DNA of 23,833 nt. It comes from an uncultured Lachnospiraceae bacterium. Lineage in GTDB: Bacteria > Bacillota > Clostridia > Lachnospirales > Lachnospiraceae. The notes under the pieces are model-generated. The model worked only from the letters and a program-made list of their open reading frames with translations. It was not told where the DNA came from and ran no database searches. The stretch spans positions 1 to 23,833 of the forward strand of contig CALAEX010000119.1 in NCBI GenBank assembly GCA_937891165.1, given 5' to 3'. Shown here one piece after another: positions 12,014 through 21,159 of the stretch (position 1 is the stretch's first letter; each line of letters opens with the position of its first letter). The position numbers were made by a program, and so were the translations under genes.

Positions 12014-13639
12014 ATGCAATATGAATTTTTGAAACAATTTTCAAAAAGAATGAAGCATGTAGGGATGTATGGAATGCTATTATATAATAGTTCGCAAAAA
12101 CAGACTTGGAAAACCTACGGTTTTATCAAATTAGATGAACAATTAAATATGATTGTTGCTGTTTTACTGTATATTATGGAGCAATCGTTAAGAGAGGAAT
12201 ATTGTACCGTAGATGATATTGGTGTATATATTGATAATTTAAACAGTACCTATTTTCAAAAAAATCTGTCTTATGATGATTGTAAGAAATTAGGAGATTT
12301 TATTATCAATACGATTTTATCTAATGAAGGCAAAGTGATGTACTTTGAAGGATATGACTTTGAGCAACGAGAATACAAAGTCATGAACATTAGTTATATT
12401 GGAAATAAAGTAGTGTATGAAGATGGAGATATCAAAAGAACCTCTTATTATTTAACAGATGATGGATATAATTTATTGTTATCCACTTTGGAAATTGAAA
12501 ATAATATGAAATTAACCATTCATGAAATGATATTTAAATTGCATTTAGAAAAGCAAAATTATGATAAAGCAGAAGAAGAAATTAAAAATGTATTTCAATT
12601 GTTGTGGATTCAATTACAAAAAATACAAGAGGCAATGCTTCGCATTCGTAGAAATGCTCTGAATTATTCCGTAGAAGATTATAAAGTGTTGTTAGAAGAA
12701 AATTTAGAGATGATTGGTGATACAAAACAAAAATTTTGGCAATATCGAGAAGTAGTAAAAAAAAGAGCCTTAGTATTAGAGGAACATCATATCAATCGAA
12801 AAAAATTGTCAAAAGAAGATGAAGCAAATTTAAATCATTTAAAAGTGATTGAAAGTTATTTAAATCGTGGGATTGACGAGCACCAAAAAATATTAAATTC
12901 TCATTTTGATTTAAAAATGTTATATGAAAAAGAATTAGACAGTTTAGCACAGATGTCTTTGATTCGGAGGTTTTCTTTACGAACAGAATTATATGATAAA
13001 ATTTTGGGAAACGAAGCTAGTTTAGAACAGTTAGATTTATTTTTACGTCCGCTATTTTATCAGCATCCAGAAAAAATTTATAATGTGGAAAAAGCATTAC
13101 AATTACAGAAACCTGTTCGCAAAAAGGAAGTAGAAGAACAAGAAGAACTAATTGAATTTGATGCACAAGATTGGCAGAAAGAACAATTAAAAAAGCAAAA
13201 ACAAAAGTTAAAGAAATATGAAAAAAGTTTAGCGTTGTTGTTAGATATGGCGTTAGAAAAGGGACATATTACATTAAAACAAATCAAAGAACAATTAGAA
13301 CAAGAAGAAAAGTCTAGAATTTCTATCTTGATTCCAGAAGTTGATATTTTTAAAGAAATCATGGTGGAATTGATTAAGAGCAGAGAATTAGACTTACCTG
13401 TATTGAGAAAAGAAAAAAGAGAATATATCATGGAAGATTCACTTGATTTTCAATTACATGAAATGGTATTGAATTTAACAGAAGTAGAAAAAAGAAAACG
13501 AATTTCTAAAATATGTGTGACAAGATTACCAAAAGAGCAGATAATCGAATTTTCTGGATTGTTCAATGAAAAAGGAGAGGAAAAAACGATACGTTGTTCT
13601 GATGTAGAAATTAAATTATTTTTTGAGGAAAGCTTATGA
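12014..13639 (+). CDS. jetA: Wadjet kleisin-like subunit JetA (DUF5716-type)
   Basis: A 541-residue protein I assign to the JetA family (MukF-like kleisin) from its size, its helical and coiled-coil-rich sequence, its place before a JetB-like and an SMC gene, and a MukF-like layout. The N-terminal part (1-180) has winged-helix character (TYGFIKLDEQLNMIVAVLLYIMEQSL; YYLTDDGYNLLLSTLEIENN). Long helices occupy about 190-310, a glutamate-rich linker lies near 365-375, and a final globular part reaches 541. Kleisins bridge the SMC heads and help JetC load on DNA. The ATG at 12014 is preceded by AGAGAGG (11996-12002), a longer than usual spacing of 11 nt. The DUF5716 family suggests a type II-like Wadjet; the subtype is not certain. 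Confidence 0.82.
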   Translation: MQYEFLKQFSKRMKHVGMYGMLLYNSSQKQTWKTYGFIKLDEQLNMIVAVLLYIMEQSLREEYCTVDDIGVYIDNLNSTYFQKNLSYDDCKKLGDFIINTILSNEGKVMYFEGYDFEQREYKVMNISYIGNKVVYEDGDIKRTSYYLTDDGYNLLLSTLEIENNMKLTIHEMIFKLHLEKQNYDKAEEEIKNVFQLLWIQLQKIQEAMLRIRRNALNYSVEDYKVLLEENLEMIGDTKQKFWQYREVVKKRALVLEEHHINRKKLSKEDEANLNHLKVIESYLNRGIDEHQKILNSHFDLKMLYEKELDSLAQMSLIRRFSLRTELYDKILGNEASLEQLDLFLRPLFYQHPEKIYNVEKALQLQKPVRKKEVEEQEELIEFDAQDWQKEQLKKQKQKLKKYEKSLALLLDMALEKGHITLKQIKEQLEQEEKSRISILIPEVDIFKEIMVELIKSRELDLPVLRKEKREYIMEDSLDFQLHEMVLNLTEVEKRKRISKICVTRLPKEQIIEFSGLFNEKGEEKTIRCSDVEIKLFFEESL

Positions 13640-13704
13640 TAAAATAAGATGTTTTGTGAAAAAAGTATAGATAAAAAGAGAAAATTACTAACAGGAGAAG
13701 AGGT

Positions 13705-14415
13705 ATGGCATACGAATTAGGAGAAATTAAATTGAGTCAGCAAATTTTTTACTATTTGTTGCAACATCATGAATTAAAGGAAGATACAGAACATAGGCTT
13801 TATCGGGCATATACACAGGAAGAACCTGTACAAAATTTAGTAAAATTGCAAGCAGAAGAAGCAGACTGTAGTGTAGAACGCTATGGAAATATCGTTTATT
13901 TAATTCCAAAAGAGGAAAATACATTTTTAGGATTTTCTAAAACAAAATTAAAAGAAACTTTGTGTAAGTCAGCAGCAACGGATAAAGATTTTTATTTATC
14001 GCAGTTTGTAATTTTGACACTACTAACAGAAATTTATGATGGTCAAGGAAATAGTAGCAAGTGTAGAGAATATATTCGTGTAGGGGAATTGCAAAATTGT
14101 ATTTCTGAATATTTAAAAGTAGGTGTGGAACAAAATTCAGAAGAGGAAGAAGAAAAAAAGGGAATTGCCTTTCGCAATATGCTAGAAGCATATGAAGCGT
14201 TACGTTCGGATGATAGAGGTTCTAAAGCAAGAACAACGAAAGAAGGTTTTCTACATAATATTCTTATTTTTTTAGAAAAACAAGGATTAATTGATTATAT
14301 TGAAGAAGATGAAATGATTAAAACAACAAAAAAACTAGATAATTTGATGGATTGGAATTTATTGAATCAAAATAATTATCAAAGAATCAAAAAAGTACTA
14401 GGGAGAGAAGCATGA
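13705..14415 (+). CDS. jetB: Wadjet KITE-like subunit JetB (DUF6063-type)
   Basis: A 236-residue protein matching the JetB role (MukE-like, KITE winged-helix dimer) by size and position between JetA and the SMC protein. Winged-helix-like stretches are ELGEIKLSQQIFYYLLQHHEL at the start and FLHNILIFLEKQGLIDYIEEDEMIKTTKKLDNLMDWNLL near the end. An acidic insert (EEEEEK) lies near residue 150. AGGAGAAGAGG gives the SD. The stop codon overlaps the jetC start by 4 nt (ATGA), which indicates coupled synthesis of complex partners. The DUF6063 family name is from memory and should be checked. Confidence 0.82.
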   Translation: MAYELGEIKLSQQIFYYLLQHHELKEDTEHRLYRAYTQEEPVQNLVKLQAEEADCSVERYGNIVYLIPKEENTFLGFSKTKLKETLCKSAATDKDFYLSQFVILTLLTEIYDGQGNSSKCREYIRVGELQNCISEYLKVGVEQNSEEEEEKKGIAFRNMLEAYEALRSDDRGSKARTTKEGFLHNILIFLEKQGLIDYIEEDEMIKTTKKLDNLMDWNLLNQNNYQRIKKVLGREA

Positions 14416-17400
14416 GTAAAATAAATGCAATTCGATTGATTAACTTAAATTATAATAACAATAATATTCGTATTAGTGATGAAGTTTTTCGATTAAATGG
14501 AGAAAGTACATTATTATCGTTGCGTAATGGTGGTGGAAAGTCTGTTTTGGTACAGATGATAACAGCTCCTTTTGTGCATAAGCAATATCGAAAGACAAAA
14601 GACCGTCCGTTTGAAAGCTATTTTACAACTCCAAAGCCAACTTTTATTATGGTAGAGTGGGCATTAGACCAAGGAGCAGGTTATTGTTTAACAGGAATGA
14701 TGGTGCGAAAAAATCAAGAAACGGAATCTTCGGAGGCGTTAGAGATTATTAACTTTATTAGTGAATATGATAGTTCTTGCGAACAAGATATTTATCATCT
14801 TCCAGTAGTAGAAAAGGGAAAAAAAGAAGTTGTTTTAAAAAATTTTCATTCTTGTAAACAATTATTTGAATCTTATAAAAAAGATAGTTCTAAAAAATTC
14901 TTTTATTATGATATGAATCATTCTGCTCAATCGAGACAATATTTTGAGAAATTATCAGAGTATCAAATTCACTTTAAAGAATGGGAAACGATTATTCGCA
15001 AAGTAAATGCGAAAGAATCTGGTTTATCGGAGTTATTTTCTGATTGCAAAAATGAAAAAGAATTATTAGAAAAGTGGTTTTTAGATGCTGTAGAAAATAA
15101 ATTGAATCGTGACCAAAATCGAATCAAAGAATTTCAAGGAATTATTGAAAAATATGTTCGATTATATAAAGAAAATAAATCAAAAATTCAACGTAGAGAT
15201 ACGATTCTTTTATTTAAAGAGGATATGCTTTTGGTAGAGGAAGAAGCAAAGAACTATTTAGAAACAGAACAAAAAGTGAAAGCTTCTGAAAATCAGATTG
15301 CTTGCTTTATTCAAGAGTTAAATCGCGTAGAAGAAATAATAAAACAAAACTTACAAGAAGTGGAACAAAAAAAACAAAATTGTGAAATCGAGTTACGGTA
15401 TATTGTTTATGAAAAATTGTCGATGGAACTTCATGAATTAGAAGATGGGCTAAAATTTCGGATTGCTAATCGGGATATGATAGGAATGGAAAAAGATTCC
15501 TTAGAAGAAGATTTAGAAAAAATTGTGCAAATGCTTCATTTGTTAGATTGTGCAAAACAGCAAGAATTTGTAGATGAGCAAAAAAGGGAATATGAATTTT
15601 TTACTCAAAGAATAGAAGTCTATCGAAAAGATGAAAAGGAATTAGAACCAGAACGGAATCAGTTAGGTGGATATTTAAAAAATCATTATAAAGCACAAAC
15701 AGAACATACTTCTTTGTCAATTTCTAAAAAAGAGGAAGAATGTGAACAATTAGAGCAAAAAAGATTATTACAAAAGGAAAAACAAGAAGAGTGTCAAGAA
15801 AAAATAGAAGAATTATTAGTGAAAAGTGCGGAGTGTAATACAAGAATCAAAGGATTTTCGCAGAAGGAAGAAAATTTTAATCAAAACTATAAGGAAGAGT
15901 TTGCAAGAACTATTGTAGGGGAATATGAACCAGGATTTTTAGACATAAAAAAAGAACAACAAGAAAAAGAATATGCAGAACTTGTAAAAAGTCAACATCA
16001 GCATATGAAACAGCAGGGAGAACTAAAAGAGAAAAAGCATAACCTAGAAAGAAAGATAGAAGATTATCGCAATGAAAAACGAAATTATGAATATGAGCTT
16101 AAAGGTTTATTAGAGCAGACAAACGTATTACAAAAGCAGTTAGAAGAACGAAAAAGTATTATGCGATATTTAGAAGTAGATACAGCATATCTTTGGCAAA
16201 TGGACAAACTATTAGAAGTAGCAGATAGAAAGTTATTAGAATTAGATAGAGTTAGAAAAGAGTTAGAGCAAGAAGAACATAACTTACAAAAAGAGTGGAA
16301 AAAACTTACTTCTGGTGAATTGTTAGAACTGCCACAAGAGTTTAAAAATCTTTTAACAGAATTAGAACTGCATCCTGTATATGGAATGAATTGGTTAGAG
16401 AAAAATGGCTATACGAAAAAACAAAATATAAAAATGGTACGAAAACAACCATTTCTTCCCTATTCTTTAATTCTTCCAAAAGCAGAGATAACAAAGTTAG
16501 AAGCAAGAGGAAAAGAATTATATACTTCATTTCCAATTCCTTTAATTCCAAGGGAAGATTTAGAAAAGGTATTAACAGAAAAGGAAAGCAGTGTTTTAAA
16601 TTTAGAAGGAATTAGTTTTTATTTATGGTTTAATGAACAACTGTTAGATAAAAAAGCATTACAGTTATTAGTAACACAAAAAGACGCAGAACTAAAGAAA
16701 AAACGAGAACAGATAGAAGTTCGTAAGAAAGAATATCAAGCATATTTAAATAAAAAAGCAATTTTACACAATCAGTCATTGACAAAAGAGGGCTTAGAAG
16801 AGAATCAAGTATTACAAGAAAAAACAAAAGAAACTATTAAAAAGGTAGATACTTTGATTTTAGAAAGCAACGAAGAACTTCGGCAGGTAGTTTGTCAGTT
16901 AGAAGAAATTGCACAAACTATTTTGAGAGAAAAACAGCAAATCGATTGGTGTCAGAGAAGAGAAAAAGAATTCATACAGTTTTGTACGGATTATATAGAA
17001 TATCAAGCAGATATTCAAACAATGGAGCGTATGAAACAGGACAAATTGCGTCTAGAAGATAGAAAGAAACAAGCTATTGCGTGGATGGAAACTTGTATAG
17101 AGCGTTTAAAAACGATAGAAATGCAAAAACAAGAATTGCTTCGTATATTAGAAGAACAAAGAAAGCGTTTGATAAAATATGAACAGTATGAGTGTTTAGA
17201 ACAAGCAGATTTAGAGAAGACATTAGAAGAAATAGAAGCAAGATATGAAGCAATTACTTCTAAAATGTCGTTACAATTACAAGAATTAGAAGTACAACAG
17301 CAAAAGGCAAGAAAAAATTTAGATAAGGCAAATTATGAGCTCACGAAATTGCAAAAGAAGTATCAATTAAAGAAAGATGCATGGAAATCCGTTGTTTATG

Positions 17401-18806
17401 TAGAGGAAGAAGAATTACACCAAGAAGTCTTAGCTGAAGACCGAAGAAAGAAGATAAAATATAAAGAAAGTCTTTGGAATGAAGAAGATAAGCAAATTGG
17501 AATTGTAACAAGTAAAATTGTAGATAAAAAGCAGATAATTTTAGAGCAGTGTGGAAAAGAAAAGCCATTGTCTAGACAAGATATCCTTACTGTAGATTTT
17601 GAAGCTAGAAAAAATCAGCTAGAATATGTAAAAAAAGAATTGGAAAAAGAACGAGGTGTAATTAGTAATCATTTGCAAAGTTTGCATGAAAATTTAACTG
17701 TTTTTGCAGAATATCAAGACTTTGTGATAACAGAAGATGTTACTTGGGAAAAGGATTTTTCTGAGATGGATGAAAAGCAATTACGAGAATTTGCTGGTAT
17801 GATGCGAAGAGATTACAGACAAGAAATTGAAAATTGTAAAGAACAAAGGGATAAACTAGAAACGCAGTTAAATCATTGTATCAGAAAGACAATATATCAA
17901 GAAGATTATTATCGAAAACCATTAGAAGCCATGTTATCTGTCGTAGGAAAAGCAGAGTTGATACTGGCACAACTTAGTACAACGATTCAATCTTATGATA
18001 GTCAAATTGCTAAATTAGCTGTTGATATTAGCATGGTAGAGAAAGAAAAAGCAAATATAGAAGGCTTACTAGAAGACTATATAAAAGACGTACATCGAAA
18101 TATGCAAAAAATAGATAATAATTCTACTATTACCATTCGAGAGAGAGCAATTAAGATGTTGAAATTGCAATTACCGGATTGGGAAGAAAATGAAGGATTA
18201 TATCAGCAACGCCTTCAAGATTTTATGAGGGAATTGACACAACGAGGAATCGAATTATATGAGAAAAATGAAAATGCGTTGGACTATTTTAGCACTCAGA
18301 TAACTACGAAAAATTTATATGATACCGTAGTTGGCATTGGCAATATTCAAATTAAACTTTATAAAATTGAAGAACAAAGAGAATATGCTATTACTTGGGC
18401 GGAAGTTGCTAAGAATTCTGGTGGAGAAGGATTTTTATCTGCCTTTGTTATTTTGTCTAGTTTGTTGCACTATATGCGCCGAGATGAAACCGATGTGTTT
18501 GCGGATAAAAATGAAGGAAAAGTATTAGTAATGGATAATCCATTTGCTCAGACGAATGCCTCTCATTTATTAAAACCATTGATGGATATGGCAAAAAAGA
18601 CAAATACACAATTAGTTTGCTTGTCAGGACTTGGAGGGGATTCGATTTATAGTAGATTTGACAATATTTATGTATTAAATTTAGTTTCTACAAGTTTGCA
18701 GAATGGAATGCAATATGTAAGAGGAGAACATACAAGAGGAAAAGAAGAAGAAATTATAGTGCCATCACAAATAGAAGTGATAGGACAAGGAAGTTTATTG
18801 TTTTGA
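14412..18806 (+). CDS. jetC: Wadjet SMC-like ATPase JetC
   Basis: A 1464-residue SMC/MukB-type protein, the motor that extrudes plasmid DNA loops in Wadjet. Walker A is LRNGGGKS (K43, S44). Long coiled coils run about 190-633 and 750-1250, either side of a compact hinge domain (about 634-750, with LPQEFKNLL and PYSLILPKAEI). The C-terminal head has the ABC signature SGGE (1336-1339), a Walker B strand VLVMDNPF (D1375) and a final switch region LSGLGGDSIYSRFDNIYVL. Position 1376, where SMC ATPases normally carry the catalytic Glu, is Asn. This may be typical of its subfamily or may reflect another catalytic residue. The gene overlaps jetB by 4 nt. Coding is intact across 4.4 kb, so the system is probably functional. 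Confidence 0.9.
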   Translation: MSKINAIRLINLNYNNNNIRISDEVFRLNGESTLLSLRNGGGKSVLVQMITAPFVHKQYRKTKDRPFESYFTTPKPTFIMVEWALDQGAGYCLTGMMVRKNQETESSEALEIINFISEYDSSCEQDIYHLPVVEKGKKEVVLKNFHSCKQLFESYKKDSSKKFFYYDMNHSAQSRQYFEKLSEYQIHFKEWETIIRKVNAKESGLSELFSDCKNEKELLEKWFLDAVENKLNRDQNRIKEFQGIIEKYVRLYKENKSKIQRRDTILLFKEDMLLVEEEAKNYLETEQKVKASENQIACFIQELNRVEEIIKQNLQEVEQKKQNCEIELRYIVYEKLSMELHELEDGLKFRIANRDMIGMEKDSLEEDLEKIVQMLHLLDCAKQQEFVDEQKREYEFFTQRIEVYRKDEKELEPERNQLGGYLKNHYKAQTEHTSLSISKKEEECEQLEQKRLLQKEKQEECQEKIEELLVKSAECNTRIKGFSQKEENFNQNYKEEFARTIVGEYEPGFLDIKKEQQEKEYAELVKSQHQHMKQQGELKEKKHNLERKIEDYRNEKRNYEYELKGLLEQTNVLQKQLEERKSIMRYLEVDTAYLWQMDKLLEVADRKLLELDRVRKELEQEEHNLQKEWKKLTSGELLELPQEFKNLLTELELHPVYGMNWLEKNGYTKKQNIKMVRKQPFLPYSLILPKAEITKLEARGKELYTSFPIPLIPREDLEKVLTEKESSVLNLEGISFYLWFNEQLLDKKALQLLVTQKDAELKKKREQIEVRKKEYQAYLNKKAILHNQSLTKEGLEENQVLQEKTKETIKKVDTLILESNEELRQVVCQLEEIAQTILREKQQIDWCQRREKEFIQFCTDYIEYQADIQTMERMKQDKLRLEDRKKQAIAWMETCIERLKTIEMQKQELLRILEEQRKRLIKYEQYECLEQADLEKTLEEIEARYEAITSKMSLQLQELEVQQQKARKNLDKANYELTKLQKKYQLKKDAWKSVVYVEEEELHQEVLAEDRRKKIKYKESLWNEEDKQIGIVTSKIVDKKQIILEQCGKEKPLSRQDILTVDFEARKNQLEYVKKELEKERGVISNHLQSLHENLTVFAEYQDFVITEDVTWEKDFSEMDEKQLREFAGMMRRDYRQEIENCKEQRDKLETQLNHCIRKTIYQEDYYRKPLEAMLSVVGKAELILAQLSTTIQSYDSQIAKLAVDISMVEKEKANIEGLLEDYIKDVHRNMQKIDNNSTITIRERAIKMLKLQLPDWEENEGLYQQRLQDFMRELTQRGIELYEKNENALDYFSTQITTKNLYDTVVGIGNIQIKLYKIEEQREYAITWAEVAKNSGGEGFLSAFVILSSLLHYMRRDETDVFADKNEGKVLVMDNPFAQTNASHLLKPLMDMAKKTNTQLVCLSGLGGDSIYSRFDNIYVLNLVSTSLQNGMQYVRGEHTRGKEEEIIVPSQIEVIGQGSLLF

Positions 18807-18823
18807 TGAGGGTAATCGGAAAT
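18807..18823 (+). repeat. 17-nt remnant of the type I TA unit (copy C)
   Basis: TGAGGGTAATCGGAAAT immediately after the jetC stop is identical to 10777-10793 in copy B and differs by one base from copy A (9664-9680). It is the 3' pairing arm of the toxin mRNA. Beyond it the sequence no longer matches A or B. Confidence 0.6.
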
Positions 18824-18884
18824 CTCCAACATGAAGTCAAGTTACAGTCGTTTTTACGACTATGTCAGACTCTGTGAAATTACC
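18811..18884 (+). other. Unexplained structured intergenic segment
   Basis: GGTAAT (18811-18816) can pair with ATTACC (18879-18884), enclosing a small hairpin AGTCG (18846-18850) / CGACT (18857-18861) with a TTTTTA loop. The segment continues into TGTGGATTGAAAC (18888-18900), which looks like the 3' end of some CRISPR repeats but occurs only once. There is no T-tail, so it is not a standard terminator. Confidence 0.35.
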
Positions 18885-18932
18885 GACTGTGGATTGAAAC
18901 AAATAGAAAATGAAAAGAAAGGAATAAAAAAT

Positions 18933-19853
18933 ATGAAGTATGTAAATTTTGGAAAAACAAATAAGAAAGTTCCTGCCATTGTATTAGGTTGTATGAGGTT
19001 AAGTAGTTTAAATGTTTTAGAGGCTGCAACCTATATCGAATATGCGGTTAGTCAGGGAGTGAATTTTTTTGACCATGCGGATATTTATGGTGCTGGTCAG
19101 TGTGAAGAATTGTTTGGAATGGCATTGAAGCAAACGGGTTTAAAAAGAGAAGACGTATTTATTCAGTCGAAGTGTGGAATTGTTTCTGGTTTAAGATATG
19201 ATTTTTCTAGAGAGCATATTCTTTCTGCGGTTGATGGTTCTTTAAAACGATTGGGGGTAGAATATTTAGATGCTTTGTTGCTTCATCGACCAGATGCGTT
19301 AGTAGAGCCAGAAGAAGTAGCAGAAGTATTTGATGAATTAGAAAAAACGGGAAAAGTTCGCTATTTTGGTGTTTCCAATCATAAGCCAATGCAAATAGAA
19401 TTGTTGAAAAAATATGTAAAACAACCACTCGTTGCAAATCAGATGCAGTTGAGTCCAGCACATGCTTCCATGATTAGTAATGGTATGGAAGTCAATATGT
19501 TGACTAAAGGTGCAGTAGATAGAGATGGAAGTGTTTTAGATTACTGTAGAGTCAATGATATGACAATTCAGGCATGGTCTCCATTCCAGTATGGTATGAT
19601 TGCAGGTGCATTCTTTAATAATGATGATTTTTCTGTATTAAATGAAAAATTAGCATTAGTTGGAGAAAAATATGGAGTATCTGCAACAACAATGGCAGTA
19701 GCATGGTTATTGCGTCACCCAGCAAATATGCAAGTATTAGCAGGAACAATGAGTACAAGTCGTCTAGAAGAGATATGTAAAGCGTGTGATATTCAGTTAG
19801 AAAGACAAGATTGGTATGATATTTTTAGGGCAGCAGGAAATATTTTACCATAA
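18933..19853 (+). CDS. Aldo/keto reductase
   Basis: A 306-residue NADPH-dependent TIM-barrel oxidoreductase, similar to the YdhF type. The catalytic tetrad is complete: D47 and Y52 in NFFDHADIYG, K80 in IQSKCGI and H118 in LLLHRPD. FGVSNH and the C-terminal LAGTMSTSRLEEI match the substrate and NADP-binding loops. The frame is open from 18831 but the extra 34 residues look like translated intergenic DNA. ATG 18933 follows AAAGGA at about 18918-18923 and begins with the usual MKYVNFGKTNKKVP. The physiological aldehyde or ketone substrate is unknown. The gene follows the Wadjet operon by 126 bp and shows no functional link to it. Confidence 0.88.
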   Translation: MKYVNFGKTNKKVPAIVLGCMRLSSLNVLEAATYIEYAVSQGVNFFDHADIYGAGQCEELFGMALKQTGLKREDVFIQSKCGIVSGLRYDFSREHILSAVDGSLKRLGVEYLDALLLHRPDALVEPEEVAEVFDELEKTGKVRYFGVSNHKPMQIELLKKYVKQPLVANQMQLSPAHASMISNGMEVNMLTKGAVDRDGSVLDYCRVNDMTIQAWSPFQYGMIAGAFFNNDDFSVLNEKLALVGEKYGVSATTMAVAWLLRHPANMQVLAGTMSTSRLEEICKACDIQLERQDWYDIFRAAGNILP

Positions 19854-19891
19854 TAGATGAAGTAGAAGTTAAACAGATATTTAGCATTTGT

Positions 19892-19921
19892 TTGACTTTT
19901 ACTTATTCATAACTATATATT
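19892..19921 (+). promoter_or_regulatory. Promoter of the glycerophosphodiesterase gene
   Basis: TTGACT (19892-19897) and TATATT (19916-19921) with an 18-bp spacer (TATATA at 19914 is an alternative with 16 bp). The gene starts 35 nt later. Confidence 0.5.
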
Positions 19922-19955
19922 GAAGTTAAAAATTTTTTATAATGGAGATGTAAGT

Positions 19956-20963
19956 ATGAAAAAACACAAGAAACTAAAAATTTTTGGAATTATTATATTG
20001 AGTATGATTGCATTTATGATAATTATCAATTTAATTCCACCAAAGAAAAATGTAGAAAACAATCCGTTTGTTGTAGCTAAAGGAGAACTTCCTATGATTG
20101 CTGCTCATCGAGGTGGTAAAGATAATAATCCAGAAAATACAATGCTTGCTTTTCGGGAAGCGGTAAATACAATTGGTATTGATATTATTGAAAGTGATTT
20201 GTACTTAACAAAAGATGGATATTTGGTATTCAACCATGATTCTTATGTCGATGAAACTTGTAATATTAACGGAGATATTACATTAGATGCAGTAGAAGAC
20301 CTTTGTGATGATAAACAAAATAGACATTATATTGAAGATATGACATTAGCTGAGTTAGAACAATATAATTTTGGGTATTATTTTGAAAATGAATCAGGAC
20401 AAAGAATTTATAAAGATGTAACAGATTTAGAAGGTACAGGAATACAGATTGCAACGGTAGATAAATTATTTGAAGAATTTTATGAATCTCATCCGGACTT
20501 ATTATTTATTGTAGAAATTAAAAATAGTGGGGATAGAGGTAGAGAAGTTTGTAAGATTTTAAATGAAATTTTGAATCAGTATCCAGAATATCGTGACCAA
20601 ATTGTGGTAGGTACATTCCATGATGAAATTGAAGAAGAATTAAAAACAAATTATTCGGATTTATTAAGAGGTGCACCTACTGGAACTGCTGCAAAATTTG
20701 TTGTAACACAGTTTTTGAAAGTGAATCTTTTTGATAATAGTGACTTTGCTTGTTTGCAAATTCCAACGGAGTATGAGTTAGGAATTGAATTAGAATTAGA
20801 TAAAAAGACATTGATTAATCGAGCTCATAGAAGAAATATTGCAGTTCAGTATTGGACCATTAATGATGCAGATGAAATGCGAGAATTGATTGAATTAGGA
20901 TGTGATTGTATCATGACAGATAATCCAGTATTGTTAAAGCAAGTTTTAGAAGAATATCGTTAA
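19956..20963 (+). CDS. Membrane-anchored glycerophosphodiester phosphodiesterase
   Basis: A 335-residue protein with a basic start, one membrane helix (about 8-28) and an extracytoplasmic GDPD TIM-barrel domain. The catalytic and metal ligands are visible: H51-R52 in AAHRGG, E60 in PENT, E79 and D81 in IIESDLYLTKDG, and H94 in FNHD. The C-terminal IMTDNP closes the barrel as in the family. GDPD enzymes hydrolyse glycerophosphodiesters from lipids, or teichoic acid, to glycerol-3-phosphate and an alcohol. The anchor suggests action at the cell surface. ATG 19956 follows GGAG (19944-19947) at 8-nt spacing; the 12 upstream in-frame residues are unlikely to be made. It is followed by a very strong terminator. 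Confidence 0.9.
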   Translation: MKKHKKLKIFGIIILSMIAFMIIINLIPPKKNVENNPFVVAKGELPMIAAHRGGKDNNPENTMLAFREAVNTIGIDIIESDLYLTKDGYLVFNHDSYVDETCNINGDITLDAVEDLCDDKQNRHYIEDMTLAELEQYNFGYYFENESGQRIYKDVTDLEGTGIQIATVDKLFEEFYESHPDLLFIVEIKNSGDRGREVCKILNEILNQYPEYRDQIVVGTFHDEIEEELKTNYSDLLRGAPTGTAAKFVVTQFLKVNLFDNSDFACLQIPTEYELGIELELDKKTLINRAHRRNIAVQYWTINDADEMRELIELGCDCIMTDNPVLLKQVLEEYR

Positions 20964-21014
20964 GATAAAATAAGTAAAAATAGAGCTGTTGTAAAATAGA
21001 ATTAACTTAAGGCG

Positions 21015-21058
21015 AAAGTCTTGTTTTCCTTTCTAGATAGTAAGGAAAACAAGACTTT
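21015..21058 (+). terminator. Strong terminator after the GDPD gene
   Basis: A perfect 17-bp stem, AAAGTCTTGTTTTCCTT (21015-21031) with 21042-21058, and a 10-nt loop. The 3' arm ends in TTT and the next bases are TATTG, so it may work in both directions. Confidence 0.85.
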
Positions 21059-21094
21059 TATTGATATTTATAAGTAAAATTTTGTTGATTTTTA

Positions 21095-21123
21095 TTGTGC
21101 GGTAAATGAGAAAAGTTTATAAT
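21095..21123 (+). promoter_or_regulatory. Promoter of the double-XRE regulator
   Basis: TTGTGC (21095-21100) and TATAAT (21118-21123), 17-bp spacer, 37 nt before the start codon. Confidence 0.6.
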
Positions 21124-21159
21124 GGTAAAAAAAGAAAAAAATAGTAGGAGATAAAAGAA

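Noticed and set aside
13078..13431. 117-residue Ser/Cys/Phe-rich minus-strand frame within jetA
   Set aside because: Its composition is the reverse image of lysine- and glutamate-rich coiled-coil codons in jetA; there is no start signal.
18861..18900. CRISPR array
   Set aside because: Only one repeat-like sequence and no regular spacing or cas genes; kept only as a weak observation.
18831..18932. N-terminal extension of the aldo/keto reductase
   Set aside because: The extra 34 residues are structured intergenic DNA in translation; the SD and family start both point to 18933.
19905..19930. Third copy of the palindromic element
   Set aside because: TATTGAAGTTA resembles the element end, but the match is too short and no opposite end is present.
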